Assembly (NCBI GenBank): GCA_021229015.1 | Contig: CM037777.1 | Location: forward strand, 62,817,593-62,881,592 | DNA from: Solen grandis | Lineage: Eukaryota > Mollusca > Bivalvia > Adapedonta > Solenidae | DNA length: 64,000 nt | Reading direction: 5' to 3' | Shown: one piece after another, positions 1 through 11,075 of the stretch | Layout of the letters: each line of letters starts with the position of its first letter | How positions within the stretch are numbered: position 1 is the stretch's first letter | The notes under the pieces: model-generated | What the model saw: only the letters and a program-made list of their open reading frames with translations | Database searches by the model: none | Told to the model about the DNA's origin: nothing | Translations under genes and position numbers: made by a program

Positions 1-1069
1 CAAATATTTAATAGATTTACCCTGTATACAATGTTTTACAATCTTGTTTCACATTTACCCTATTCATTACTCTATCAAATACATATGAGTCAACTTTGTC
101 ATTCCTTGTTAAATTTTGTTCCAACAGAACACATAAAACCTCTTAGATACATTAAAAAAAAAGAAGAAAACCATTTGAATAATTGCTTGCATAAGATCAG
201 GATGTGTCTACACATTGTCTTGCGTTTTCTCTTCAAAACACAAAATGCTCTCTCAAGTTGTCAAAATGGCAGCTAGCAGTCCAGACCCATTTGTTCCCCA
301 AGCAAATAGGAGACTTTTTTTAAAACGTTAAGTTCTGTAAATGTCAGGTTGCTGGTATCTTGTCTGAGAAAAATAAACACAGGAGGCCAAGAACGGTTCT
401 GTTTAAACAGCAGTTCAAGGACCTGAAGCCCCGAGATGATAGGAGAGTGTTTATTCACAAAAACATTGTGCTCCAGTATTCTGTGAATTTAAACTGGTGG
501 CAGGTTTCTTTCAATGTTTTTTCCCAGATAGCAGAGTTCATGTCCATTACAAGGAATGCCATGTATTTATTTAATCATACACCTGAAGAACAACAAAATC
601 CTTGGAATAGTAATATCCTGTGCTCTTTAATCTGTCAGTCTGTGAGGACTCTGATGGACCTTACACTGTTTTGAACTCCAACAATAATGCCATAAGGTCC
701 ATGTTAGGGGAGATATTTTGATGTTTGACAATATATAATGTCTGTCTGGAACTAACAAATTGTGTCCCATCTGTATATCCTTGTCGGATTTTGATAAACA
801 TGGGGGCATAAATGTCATTGTGTAGAACTTGAACCGTGATTTCAGGCACATAACTTCATGGTCAAGGTCAAACTGAAGGGTCAGGTTTTGTATCCAGTTT
901 GACCTTCATGAAGCCACTTTTTGTGTCTTTATTAAACATTGTACAAATGTTAAAATACCATGAGACAATGTGCTTTGTGAAGAATTATATCATGTGACTT
1001 CTAGGTCAAGGTCATCCTGAAAGGTTTTCTCACACTTGTAGCATTTTGTGTTTTGTTCTACACCCCTTG

Positions 1070-1252
1070 GGCTGTATTCATAGAGCTCTTTAAGAAAAAA
1101 AAATCCCTTATTTTCTAAGATTTTCCTTTAAATCACTTAGATTTCCTTAGTTATCAAGGATTTCCTTTAGTGTTATTGGAGATTTATTCCAGTTAAGGAA
1201 TTATTTTCCTTAAAAAAATAGGAGCTTTATGAATATGATCCCAGGCCACATT
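1070..1252. repeat. MITE-like element with imperfect inverted ends
   Basis: The ends are imperfect inverted copies of each other: GTATTCATAGAGCTC on the left pairs with GAGCTTTATGAATAT on the right. The interior is short runs of ATTTCCTTAG-like sequence. The size and lack of coding potential fit a nonautonomous DNA element; the superfamily is not determined. Confidence 0.4.
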
Positions 1253-1438
1253 TTGATAAAAAAAAATCACCTTAAACATAATGTGACCCAACACAGTTCC
1301 CATGTCTGCAATCTGTCAGTCTCAGTTAGGATTAATTCTCTATAAATGTTTACCATAAATGAGATCTTTTTGTGACCACTTTTAAACCTGCAGGTCAGGC
1401 AGGCGATCTGGTTTTGTACTCTTTGCTATCTGTACCTT

Positions 1439-1502
1439 TTGTAATGATATGATAAATAGAGGAAGGGTCATTGTAATGATATGATAAATAGAGGAAGGGT
1501 CA
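1439..1502. repeat. two-copy 32-bp direct tandem repeat
   Basis: A unit beginning TGTAATGATATGATAAATAG and ending AGGAAGGGTCAT occurs twice, back to back and without mismatches. It looks like a recent local duplication. No function is implied. Confidence 0.8.
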
Positions 1503-2290
1503 TTGTTAACTGAAAATATTCAAATCAATGACGGGAATGATATGAAACTCTGCAGCTCTTTCATACTTTCAGGAAAGTATGAACAAAACTGATAGACACT
1601 GTTTATCACATTATATGAAGTACTGTAGCAGCTGTTTTCTTTTTGTTTTCATCAGTGTTTTGTTAACATAAAATCAGCTTTTTAGTTTTTAATATGCCTA
1701 AAAAATCAACGCCCTCTTATATAATTATGTAGCTTAATGATGATTACATCCATTAAAACAATAAGTTCCTTCAATCACTACATTAATACTAAAATATTTA
1801 GAACACACTGTATTTATACAATATTTCTGTTGTTTGCAATAAATAATATTTGATATATAAAAAAACATATAGGGCTTGTTATTTATTGCTAGACTGTATG
1901 TTGAGTGATAAGCTATAAAACCTGTTTAGACTGAGATTGTTTTCAGATGGTTGTTTTCCATGAAAACAGATGTCTACCAAATGTCAGATTTTCAGGAAGT
2001 GCATGCCAGTTCTGATCAGTTGTCTGCATGGTATGAAATGGTTTTCCATGGTGATAAAAGATTTAACAATCTTTCAATAAACATTAAAGAGCGCTGTGTT
2101 CCAGTGGTTGTATACAAAACAATGGATCCAAAAGTTCTGAGTTTGAATTTTAATGAGGACAAAATCTAATGATGGCAAAGTAATGTTCCAACCAAGAAAC
2201 TGTCCAGTATGACTGGTATCCGCTATAAGAACTTACTTCCCAATAAGTGTTAAAGAAATGAGTTAAAATCAATGAGCATTTTTTCTTCAG

Positions 2291-2685
2291 GTGCAGAAGG
2301 AAATGGAGCTTGGGTACCGTGAACATGCGAAGATGCAGAGGAAGGACTGGGACCCGTATGACCCTAATCTGATCGCAGAGGCTCTGTTTGCTGCAGCCAA
2401 CATATTCAGCTCCCTGAAACTTATTTATATATTCACGGTGAACCCTCATCTGGGTCCGCTGCAGATTTCTTTAGGACGTATGGTGATGGACCTGATGAAA
2501 TTTGGCATGTTATACATACTGGTGCTGTTTGCGTTTGCATGTGGATTGAACCATTTACACTGGTATTATGCTGCATTGCGGAGAGAGGAATGTAGCGCAG
2601 TGAGGAACAACATATCCTACGACAAATCAAGATGGTGGTATTCTGATATTAACCCATGTGATCGCAAATATAAGAGCTTTGCCAA
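2291..2685 (+). CDS. TRPC-type cation channel, exon covering S4 to S5
   Basis: Internal exon with acceptor TTCTTCAG at 2290 and donor GTGAGT at 2686, giving 131 complete codons and exit after two bases of a codon. It reads into the voltage-sensor-like S4, then the conserved S4-S5 linker (LGPLQISLGRM), a hydrophobic S5 (FGMLYILVLFAFACGLN) and the start of the extracellular pore turret with two cysteines (EEC and NPCD). The linker and S5 match the canonical TRP/TRPL/TRPC group of non-selective, calcium-permeable, PLC-activated plasma-membrane channels. The frame joins the exon at 3127 across an intron of about 440 bp, restoring an Asn codon. No break is seen. The TRPC subtype cannot be told from one exon pair. 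Confidence 0.92.
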
Positions 2686-3126
2686 GTGAGTGTCTGAAGG
2701 CTTATATATAAACTGATTACTGTAGTGATAAATATAGGGGGATAGGTGATAAATTTTTTTTTATTTGAATATTTACATTTTATCAAATTATGTAGTTATT
2801 TTTTTTTATTATTTTTTTTGTTGTAAAAAATCTGAATTTAGTAATGTTAAGCCTGTCTCTCTCTCCTGAGATTGTGTGTGTATGTGTATATGTACTCAAA
2901 ATATATAAATATGTTCACCTCAAATGTTATACACAGAAAGGTAGCTTTGAGGATGAGTGCAGTGCACAAGAACGGTAACTGCTATAGTATTATTTAGCTT
3001 TTCCCCTTGGTTTTTAGTTGTGTATGACATCACAGAAAATGCATCTGATGCAATTATATTTTACCAGAGTAGTAACGCAAGGTTAACAATTGCATGGTTA
3101 AATAAATGCCCATGATTGTATTCCAG

Positions 3127-3322
3127 TTTATTTGAGATCATCCAGTCCCTGTACTGGGCCATATATGGGCTAGTGGATTTGGACCACGTTGAGATAGAAG
3201 AACCTCACGAGTTCACCGAGTTTATCGCCAAACTGATGTTCGGGAGCTACAGTTGGATCGCCTTTGTGATCCTCGTCAACCTTCTCATTGCTATGATGAG
3301 CAACTCCTACCAGAACATCTCT
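3127..3322 (+). CDS. TRPC-type cation channel, exon covering pore helix and S6
   Basis: Internal exon of 196 bp with acceptor TTCCAG at 3126 and donor GTGAGT at 3323. It enters at the third base of a codon and exits in phase 0. It encodes the pore helix and selectivity region (LFEIIQSLYWAIYGLVDL), an acidic turret stretch and S6 with the family signature LLIAMMSNSYQNI, which lines the gate. The family is expected to continue with the TRP box (EWKFAR-like) in the next exon. I found no such exon downstream in the window, so it is either beyond a long intron or missed by eye. Splice phase and homology make this the direct continuation of the exon at 2291-2685. Confidence 0.92.
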
Positions 3323-4529
3323 GTGAGTTTCTTTTTACTCATTTACTGTTAGATTGTTATATTAAACAATTCCTCTCTATGTAAAAAAGTTGGTAAGTCT
3401 CATTCTCATTTGCATATCTGATAAGCCACAACTTTTCTTTGTAAGTCAATCCAGAAGTCATGTGGGAGTCAAGATCTGATTGAAGCAACCACTTCAGGTA
3501 ATAGACCCTGCTAATGTTTTTTGCGTTGTCACAGTGATGATGATGCAAACATCGTATCTGTTTGTATGTCGTCAATTAATTATTATGTAAAGCACAGTCA
3601 GTGCAGTACAGTATGGGATTTCCAATTGAAGTGTAAGAAATTGTAAACACCAGTATGAAAAAGAGAACAATGATTTTGTAAGCATTTATTGTACAAAACC
3701 ATGATAGAAGTCACAAATAAACAACATTTTACAGGCAAGTACATATGATCAAGCTTTAATATCAATTTTGTTCATGAAATATACCAATAGACTCTACCGA
3801 TACGGCTTCTTAGTGGGTGGGGGTAAAGTTTGGGAATATACGAAAATATTGAGTTCTCTTGTATTGTGCGTACCCCTCTTTCAGAAATGAAATACAAGTT
3901 AAAAAAGTATGCACAATACATGGCATTTTACGTAAAAATCATAGCTAAAACAATGCAACAACTGAGCATATGTCCCATTATTTACAAGTTAGGCTACAAA
4001 AAAGATAATCAACTGAAGCCTCAACTAGACTATCACAATTATGTTATATTGGTGATTTTACTCAAATGCGTAGTGTTGGGCCAAACAAGGGAAGTAATTC
4101 TTGAAGAACATTAGTATGTTATGGACTATTATGAAACATAGAGCTGAGGCATATTTTAAAAAAAGATGTAGAGTCATACTGGTGCAAATTCTAGGTTTTT
4201 GGCTACAGAAAGAAAATCTAGAAAATCAGGCGGCAAATGATGCCTATTTATGGTATATTTCTGCACTAATGTGGCATTTTGTATGTCGTTTTTATACTGC
4301 ACACTTGTCTATTTTCACTTTACACTGATGGTTTAAATACATCGGCATAAACTTATGCCATATTCCTGGATATGTCCCTGATAGATCTGAAATAAGCAGT
4401 TACATCAATATGTAAAGTGATGGAAATCTAGTGAAATTAAGAAATAAAATCACTTTACAAAAACATAAATTTATTGAATGTTTCTAAGAGGTTTTGAAAT
4501 GCATCTGTAATAAAATCAAAGTTTGTTAT
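3323..4529. other. noncoding sequence downstream of TRPC exon
   Basis: AT-rich sequence beginning with a GTGAGT donor, so probably intron of the TRPC gene. Open frames at 3830-4114 and 4101-4328 have no family resemblance and ordinary AT-rich composition. No repeat structure is obvious by eye. Confidence 0.5.
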
Positions 4530-4930
4530 TTTTATACCCCCACAAACGTAGTTTGGGGGGATATATAGGAGTCACCATGTCAATCGGTCCGTCGGTCCGT
4601 CTGTAGTTTTTTATCCACGCTATTTCTCAATAACTACTGGATGGATTTCAATCAAACTTCATAGGAAGCTTCACTGGTGAGCATAGATGTGCATATTATG
4701 AAATTGTTACGGTTGATTGACTTTCTTTTGAGTTATGGCCCTTTGCTGATTTTCTGGAGTTTTCTTTGTCCACGCTATTTCTCAATAACTATTGGATGGA
4801 TTTCAATCAAACTTCATAGGAAGCTTCACTGGTGAGCATAGATGTGCATATTGTGAAATGGTTACAGTTGACTGATTTTCTTTTGTGTTATTGCCCTTTG
4901 CTGATTTTCTTTGCATTATTTCCCAATAAC
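4530..4930 (+). repeat. pearl-like element, TACCCCC family
   Basis: The head is a hairpin (TATACCCCCACAAACG paired with GTTTGGGGGGATATA), followed by a GGTCCGTC tetranucleotide tract near 4587 and then a core unit starting TCCACGCTATTTCTCAATAA at 4612 and again at 4769, a period of about 157 bp. Same family, other orientation, at 19271-20117; a head-truncated copy is at 58470-58886. The right end is degenerate. Confidence 0.7.
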
Positions 4931-5042
4931 TAATTTACTTTCTTTAGCTACAGTTTTCCTAATCTCATTTATCTGTTGATGAACTTAGAACTTTATTACA
5001 TATACAATTTTAAATACGCTGGTCATTTAAATCTATTTTTTA

Positions 5043-5044
5043 TT

Positions 5045-5112
<68 letters not shown>

Positions 5113-5144
5113 TTTTATTTTATTTTATTTTATTTTATTTTTGC
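5043..5144. repeat. (ATTT)n microsatellite with (ATTTT)n tail
   Basis: About 100 bp of uninterrupted TTTA units, changing to TTTTA units at the right end. A translated Leu-Phe-Ile-Tyr run here is an artefact of the repeat. Confidence 0.95.
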
Positions 5145-5502
5145 ATGTGCATGCTGTTCAGACTGATTTGTTTACGGTGCCCTTACTGAATTGATGAATG
5201 TTGGAATTTTTTGTTAAAGACAGCCACTGAACATAAAAAGATATTCTTTTTTTATTAGTCTTGTATAATTTGTCACTTGAATTCATCAATTCAGTAAATG
5301 TGACTTACCTCCTATAGCTGGGCACTTGATTGTAAACAAAGGCTGTGTGGGGGGTATTCATCACCTTTAGTGATACCTCTAGTTTATCACAAATTTGAAA
5401 TGGATTTGTGTCATGTTATTTGTTGCATGCACAACAAATACATGCACCTAAGGAGGAATAGTGTTACCATGGTGTTGTGCTTCATGTATGTTTTAGAATA
5501 TC

Positions 5503-5753
5503 TTAACCCTTAACTTCATGAATATTCATGTACAAACTTAATGAATTAATGAATATTAATTGACTGAACCTAAAATGGTAAATGAAATCATGAATTTTTC
5601 TTTGCTACACAGACTATGTAGACACTGAGCTACAATATCATATGAGCCAACAGAGCAGACCCTGATCAGACGGCTCCTATAGCTGTCTGCATGATCTGGG
5701 TCTGCTCTGTTTGCCAGTGCATCAAAATGAGTCTATATGAAGTAAAGGGTTAA
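5503..5753. mobile_element. TTAA-ended palindromic MITE
   Basis: The left end TTAACCCTTAACTTCATG pairs with the right end ATATGAAGTAAAGGGTTAA as an imperfect terminal inverted repeat. The interior has the palindromic GCAGACCC / GGGTCTGC segment. It belongs with the 242-bp element at 6868-7109, sharing the right subterminal sequence ATCAAAATGAGTCTATATGA. TTAA at both ends would fit a piggyBac-type target, but no transposase is linked. Confidence 0.6.
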
Positions 5754-5775
5754 GGGAGAACCAAACCAGCACTGA

Positions 5776-6648
5776 TTTTTATACGCCCATCTTAAGATGG
5801 GGCGTATTATGTGAACACTCACGGCGGGCGGGTGGGCGGGCGTGCGGGCGGGCGTGGAACATTTGTTGTCCGGGCTCTAACTTCAATACCGTTTGCCCAA
5901 TCCTTTTCAAACTTTCCACACATGTGCATGGCCATAATATCTCGGATGAGTTCGATATCCAGCATTATCGCATGAATGATTAGAAGTTATGGCCCTTGAC
6001 GTACACAAAATACTTGAAATTGTGATTGTCTGGGCTCTAACTTCAATACCGTTAGTCCAATCCTTTTCAAACTTTTCACACATGTGCATGGCCATAATAT
6101 CGCAGATGAGTTCGATATCCAGCATTATCGCTTGAATGACTTAGAAGTTATGGCCCTTGACGTACACAAAATACTTGAAATTGTGATTGTCCAGGCTCTA
6201 ACTTCAATACCGTTTGCCCAATCCTTTTCAAACTTTTCACACATGTGCATGGCCATAATATCACGGGTGAGTTCGATATCTAGCATTATCGCGTGAAAGA
6301 CTTAAAAGTTATGGCCCTTGACGTACACAAAATACTTGAAATTGTGATTGTCTGGGCTCTAACTTCAATACCGTTAGACCAATCCTTTTCAAACTTTCCA
6401 CACATGTGCATGGCCATAAAATCGTGGATGAGTTCGATATTCAGCATTAATGCGTGAATGACTTAGAAGTTATGGCCCTTGAACACTTGAATAAGTCAAA
6501 AGAGACATTTTCCTTCAAATTAATGGAAATGTTTCAACATGATTGTTTTAATAAGTAACATTCATTAACTAATGGGATTTAGGAGACAATAGCTTGTTTC
6601 TCTGAGCTATTTCTGAGATCCCCATACAGTGATGGGCGTATTTTGTGG
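5776..6648 (+). repeat. pearl-like element, ACGCCCATCTTAAGATGGG family
   Basis: Begins with a perfect palindrome (CCCATCTTAAGATGGG), then a (GGGC)n-rich tract (5821-5850), then about four tandem units of 160-161 bp (equivalent points at 5891, 6051, 6212 and 6373), and closes with GTGATGGGCGTATTTTGTGG, which mirrors part of the head. Units differ by scattered substitutions. Short open frames on both strands arise from the tandem core and are not genes. Confidence 0.8.
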
Positions 6649-6867
6649 CAGTCCTGACCCTTGTTATCTTGAGTGTAAGCTCTCAATATGTTTGTGCTTT
6701 ATCATTTGGATACTAATAAAGGTCAAATTTATAGAAACGAGAGTTTGGGGGCTACTTATTACAATGTTGATGCTAAATCCCCCTGTCCAGCACAACCAAG
6801 AATTTCAGAGATCGCTGATTTTCTGTTCTGTAGAATCTTAACCTCAATCATTTGTTTAATAACAGGC

Positions 6868-7109
6868 TTAACCCTTTCCCTCATAGAGGACACCATGAAA
6901 AGACCTATGCAAACAACATAAAACCAGATCAGCCTGTGAGTAACTCGCAGGCTGATCAGGTTTTATGCTGTTCGCTGCTCTTCAGTGGTCTGGAAATGAG
7001 GATTTTGTAATTAAATTTGGTAAGGTTTAACTGTGGTTTTCTGCAGATCAGGCTTTATGTGGTACCTACTGAGTGCGTCAAAATGAGTCTATATGAGGGA
7101 AAGGGTTAA
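6868..7109. mobile_element. 242-bp MITE with 18-bp terminal inverted repeats
   Basis: Starts TTAACCCTTTCCCTCATA and ends with its exact reverse complement. The interior contains a second palindrome (AACCAGATCAGCCTG and CAGGCTGATCAGGTT) and no open frame. The TTAA ends suggest piggyBac-like target choice. Related to 5503-5753; a further partial end lies at 53754-53780. Confidence 0.75.
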
Positions 7110-9416
7110 ATATACTCTATTAAAGACTTACTTCCCTTATGAAAGAGCTACTTCCCCTGCTTGACACTCCACAGATAATGTAATTCCATCACACAACTTT
7201 GAGGATAGTTCTTATGGCAGTAACAAATAACAAAAATCTAGATATTTGAATTTATAAATGATTAATAAATAAATATGATGAAGATAATTCAAATACACAT
7301 ATTTTGAGGAAGCCTTCTGAAACTCAGGCATTGCATGTTTAACAAGTTTTGCTGTTAATCGACTGGACTAATTATAAAAACATGTAATGCAGCCAAATGG
7401 TCCATATACATAAAACTTGATGATTCATTGTATACTGGATAATATATTAAAACATAAGCTGATTGATGGATTGATTCCTGAATGTCTCGATTTGCAATTT
7501 GGATTGGATCATTATGCGGCTTGCAATCCACAGCCATAGTTTTTCTGTGAGGAGTCACAAACTGTAGTTATGAGTGGATTATTCCACTTTTGCAGCGTTA
7601 TACTGATAGGTTGCTGCACACACAAGACAAAATGGCTCCCCAATTACGGATAAACTGTCATTTTGACATAAAACACAATAAACTTACAAAACAGTAATCT
7701 AGTTTCAACATATTTGGAGACAGACTAAATTGTTTAGCAAAGGACCAGACAGGTCTTACAGAAATTATCAGCTTCCTGTGTCTCTGGATGATAATAAAAT
7801 AGCCTGCAGATAATATAATATACAAATTATGGGTTGAAGTGTTGATCGGGACAACATATACTGATCCTTCTCAATGACAGTACTCAATGACAGGTCATGG
7901 AAAATCCTTGTTTGGAACGGGGTTTGAACTCAAAACCTTCAGGTCTACGGTCTGGTATGTTACCACTGGACCACAGTTTTGTAATTGCAGACCGTAACTT
8001 GACCCATCACCTCATGGGCTTGTTTTCAGTCTGGTCCCAGCTGGTTTGTGGTAGATTGATAGTAGAATGCCTCCTTGCACTTGGGGTCTTACTCCATCAA
8101 GTTACCATACTCAGTGAAAAGTAAAAACAACATATTCTGGTCACATCTGGTAATGTTCTCTCCAGGCTCAGGCTTATCCATCATAACTCTGAGCTAAGAT
8201 TACCTTTTGTGTAATTTTCTCCACTTCATCAGCACTTGTTGCACAGTAATGGTTGGTCACATGGTGTACACAATGATGACAGCCATATCAAATGATATAA
8301 ATCCTGTAATTTTACTTCACTAAACATGTGTAGTGGACTTAATATTGTACAAATAATCTTATAGAACAATGTACTTATGATTAAGACAAATTTGTTCTAG
8401 CGACGATCGGTTAACTCAAATAGTCAAGTCAAGTCATACTAAGTTAAGTGAAACAGGCCCATGGCATCAAAGGGAACCTGACTTGTAATTCACTAAATAA
8501 TTATCTTTATCAGTGCATATCCTCAACTGAAAAAATCTCAGATTCCTAATAATTACAATTTTGAAGCTCTAAGAGACGATGCTTAGAGGATCAAGGAGGC
8601 AAGTATTCTTCTCTCCTTGTCAATAAAAAAAGGCAACTATAGGTCTGCAAAATTTGGAATTTTGCAAAATCAGATGCCAGAAGAAATATCATGTTTAACC
8701 AAATTTGAAAGCATGATAATCCTTTGGTACTTTGATTTTTTTTTAAGCACTATTCTTTGGCAAGGAAAAGTAATGCTGTCTCTAATACCTGGCTTTATAC
8801 TGTCACAGAGGAAAACCAGAAAATTTGAAATGTTCCTAAATGTTTCTGACTCAAGAATGTGTCTACAGCTGTCTTTTAATTGTGCAGTTATAATGTGTCC
8901 ATGAATTACCTTTAGTATGTATAAAAATGTATGTACTAGAATCTGAAATTGGTAATTAGTCTATTGATGATGTGTCTGGAAACTGTGTAGACGTTCTCCA
9001 AGTAGTCATCAAGGACCTGCCTAATGATTAACTTAATATTTCCTAAGAGGGATATATGATAGGATGTTTTGTGTGGTAAGAGAGAGTGTCACTAAACTGT
9101 GCCAGATGAATGTGGACTTGGTATTTTGTTTAGTGCTGTTATAACCCTGGGTATATTGCAGGCAAAAATGATATTGCAATATATTGCAATATTTGAATCT
9201 AATATTGTGATATACTGCAATATATTGCCTTAAATCAAAACATACATAAAAGATGTGTACGCTTCTTTTTTTAAAGTTATTTTAAGGTATTTTCATGATA
9301 TGAGCTTTTTGTGTAAGGTACCAACTCAAAATTTTTTGCCTTAACTTTTCAACTGATGTTTTGGCTTCAAGTTTCTGTTCATTTTTATAGCATTAATTCA
9401 CTTTATCATAATGTTT
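7110..9416. other. noncoding sequence before assembly gap
   Basis: AT-rich, without recognisable coding homology. It contains a tRNA-like SINE head (7900-7985) and, at 9170-9235, an ATATTGCAATAT-rich stretch. The frames at 8617-8904 and elsewhere show no family features. It stops at the N gap. Confidence 0.5.
7900..7985 (-). repeat. tRNA-derived SINE head
   Basis: On the minus strand the order is A box (TGGTCCAGTGGTAA, about 7973-7960) then B box (GAGTTCAAACC, about 7931-7921), at the spacing of a tRNA-type internal Pol III promoter. The putative anticodon and acceptor stems do not pair well, so this is a SINE or tRNA pseudogene rather than a working tRNA. The SINE body and tail are not clearly delimited. 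Confidence 0.55.
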
Positions 9417-9516
9417 NNNNNNNNNNNNNNNNNNNNNNNNNNNNNNNNNNNNNNNNNNNNNNNNNNNNNNNNNNNNNNNNNNNNNNNNNNNNNNNNNNNN
9501 NNNNNNNNNNNNNNNN
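9417..9516. other. assembly gap (100 N)
   Basis: Exactly 100 N, the conventional length for a gap of unknown size. The left edge of the retroelement repeat starts 31 bp to the right, so the true left end of that element may be hidden here. Confidence 0.99.
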
Positions 9517-9547
9517 CATCTTTTTAGTATATTAGATTATATTAATA

Positions 9548-11056
9548 TACTGGTTAAGAATAGGTAGTTTTTATAGTAGTAGGATTTTACTTAAGGGGTC
9601 TGTGGGGTCATTCAGGGGTTACAGGGTTTCCCACAGTTAGGATTTTAAAAGGGAGGTAAGGGTTGGCTAAAGGGGAGGATGGAGGCCAACATTTAATTTA
9701 AGGTTAATTTGGGAACCCGGGTTAACGGGAAAAATGGTGAAAAGGACAGTAGTTTCTTACTGTTTCTGTGTAACCAAAAGTATTTAAAGGAAGGGCAGTG
9801 GGTTTAATGGGGATCATTTTCCAAAGATTGGATTTTAACCAATTGATGGATCGCACCTGGAATGGGGATGTTTTTAAGCATCCCTGAGATCTCATCCAGT
9901 AGGGCAGTGAGGGCCATCCAGATTTACAAGGAAGCTGGAGTGAGAAGCTCAGACGGGCCCCCAGACCCAATGACAGTGGCCCAAGTAGGTAACCCCCACA
10001 GATCAGTAAGTTAAGCCTTACTTAAATCTTGGAGCAGCAGACATAAGGTTTTTCAAACTCCCCTGAGGTCAAAGGGTTTCATTTTTAAGTCGGGGGGAGG
10101 GGTTGTGACGGCTGGTTGCCGGTTATTTATGGACGCATAAATAACAGGGAAAACCCGTCCGGAGTTCATGGAAGCTGAGCGCGGCATGTGCGCAGCCAAG
10201 GAGAGGCGTTACACAAACAGGTACCCTACGTTCCAAGCTCAGTCTTGCTGAAGGTTTTGCAGTGTGTAGACGTGCTGCGTCTACGGGTTACCAATTACAT
10301 AGGCGAGACTACAGTGAAGTGTAGTTAGTTTATAGAAGCACTTATCAAATAACTTAGATAACAGTGTAAAGTAAGAGACACTTTAGTTAGAATAAACATA
10401 ATAAAATTGTTTTGCAATACACTTTGACTTTGTAGTTGTTATTTCTAGCACTACACACACTGTAGCCAGTAAATAATTACTGTAGTCAAAGGGGAAAGGA
10501 GATCCAAATTATTGCTTACATTTAGTTAACAAATCAACAGTTAATCACAGCATACAAGTATTTTCCTAGTGTAAGCACGTGTGGGACTAACAAAAATCCA
10601 TCACTGCATGTGAATTTGACTTTTATATGTATGTAAAGAAGCAGGTAGAGATAACAACAGAAGTGTTTTACATATCAATTTTTCTAAGAATGATTTCTTT
10701 TTACAAATTCCAGAGGTGTAGATTTTCAAACATCCACTAGATCTAGATCTTTAGACCTTTTTCTATTTTTGTAATTATATTCATTTGTCCTAAAGTTAAT
10801 TCATTAAAAAGCATTATTTTTAAATTAAGTATAATGCTAAACCCCCACAGAGCCAAACTTGCAGGTTTTGAGGATTTTGGTTGCAATTTAAGCAAGTAGG
10901 TTTGTACCTTTGATGTCTTTTGTTTCATTGGAACACACTGACTCTCTTTCTAAAGTACTTGACCTTGATTCTTCAAATGACAGAGTAAATTAAGCTGAAA
11001 GAAAAAAAGAAGTATTATAAAAGCCCTATTTTTTTTATTTGGAACATTTACAGTAA
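9548..11056 (+). repeat. left 1.5-kb direct repeat of the TatD retroelement
   Basis: Matches 17191-18696 over its whole length, from TACTGGTTAAGAATAGG to TTTACAGTAA. Differences are mainly one- to three-base indels in homopolymers, for example GGGAAAACCCGTCCGG against GGGAACCAGTCCGG. It ends only 19 bp before the gag ATG. It contains the shorter LTR-like segment at 10100-10455. Confidence 0.9.
10100..10455 (+). repeat. LTR-like segment inside left repeat
   Basis: Counterpart of 17734-18091. It follows a purine-rich tract (CGGGGGGAGG) and runs from GTTGTGACGG to CACTACA. The first bases (GGG for TG) are altered relative to the right copy. If this is the true 5' LTR, then 9548-10099 is 3' UTR of a truncated upstream copy and 10456-11075 is the leader of gag. 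Confidence 0.5.
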
Positions 11057-11075
11057 TTAAGTATTTATTTTGAAA

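Larger units (their letters stand above)
1..2290. other. noncoding sequence upstream of TRPC exon
   Basis: AT-rich sequence ending in a pyrimidine-rich splice acceptor (TTTTTCTTCAG) at 2290. No upstream TRPC exon (ankyrin repeats, S1-S3) is recognisable, so this is most likely intron. It holds a hairpin-ended MITE-like stretch (1070-1252) and a 32-bp tandem duplication (1439-1502). The open frames at 360-674 and 1951-2169 resemble nothing and have no splice context I trust. Confidence 0.6.

Noticed and set aside
4976..5194. Open frame with Leu-Phe-Ile-Tyr repeats
   Set aside because: Pure translation of an (ATTT)n microsatellite.
5907..6296. Open frames on both strands in the 160-bp tandem repeats
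   Set aside because: They repeat with the tandem unit and have no family resemblance.
7900..7985. Functional tRNA gene on the minus strand
   Set aside because: A and B boxes fit, but the acceptor and anticodon stems do not pair; better explained as a SINE head.
9417..9516. Biological low-complexity sequence
   Set aside because: It is an N gap of conventional length, as is 59517-59616.
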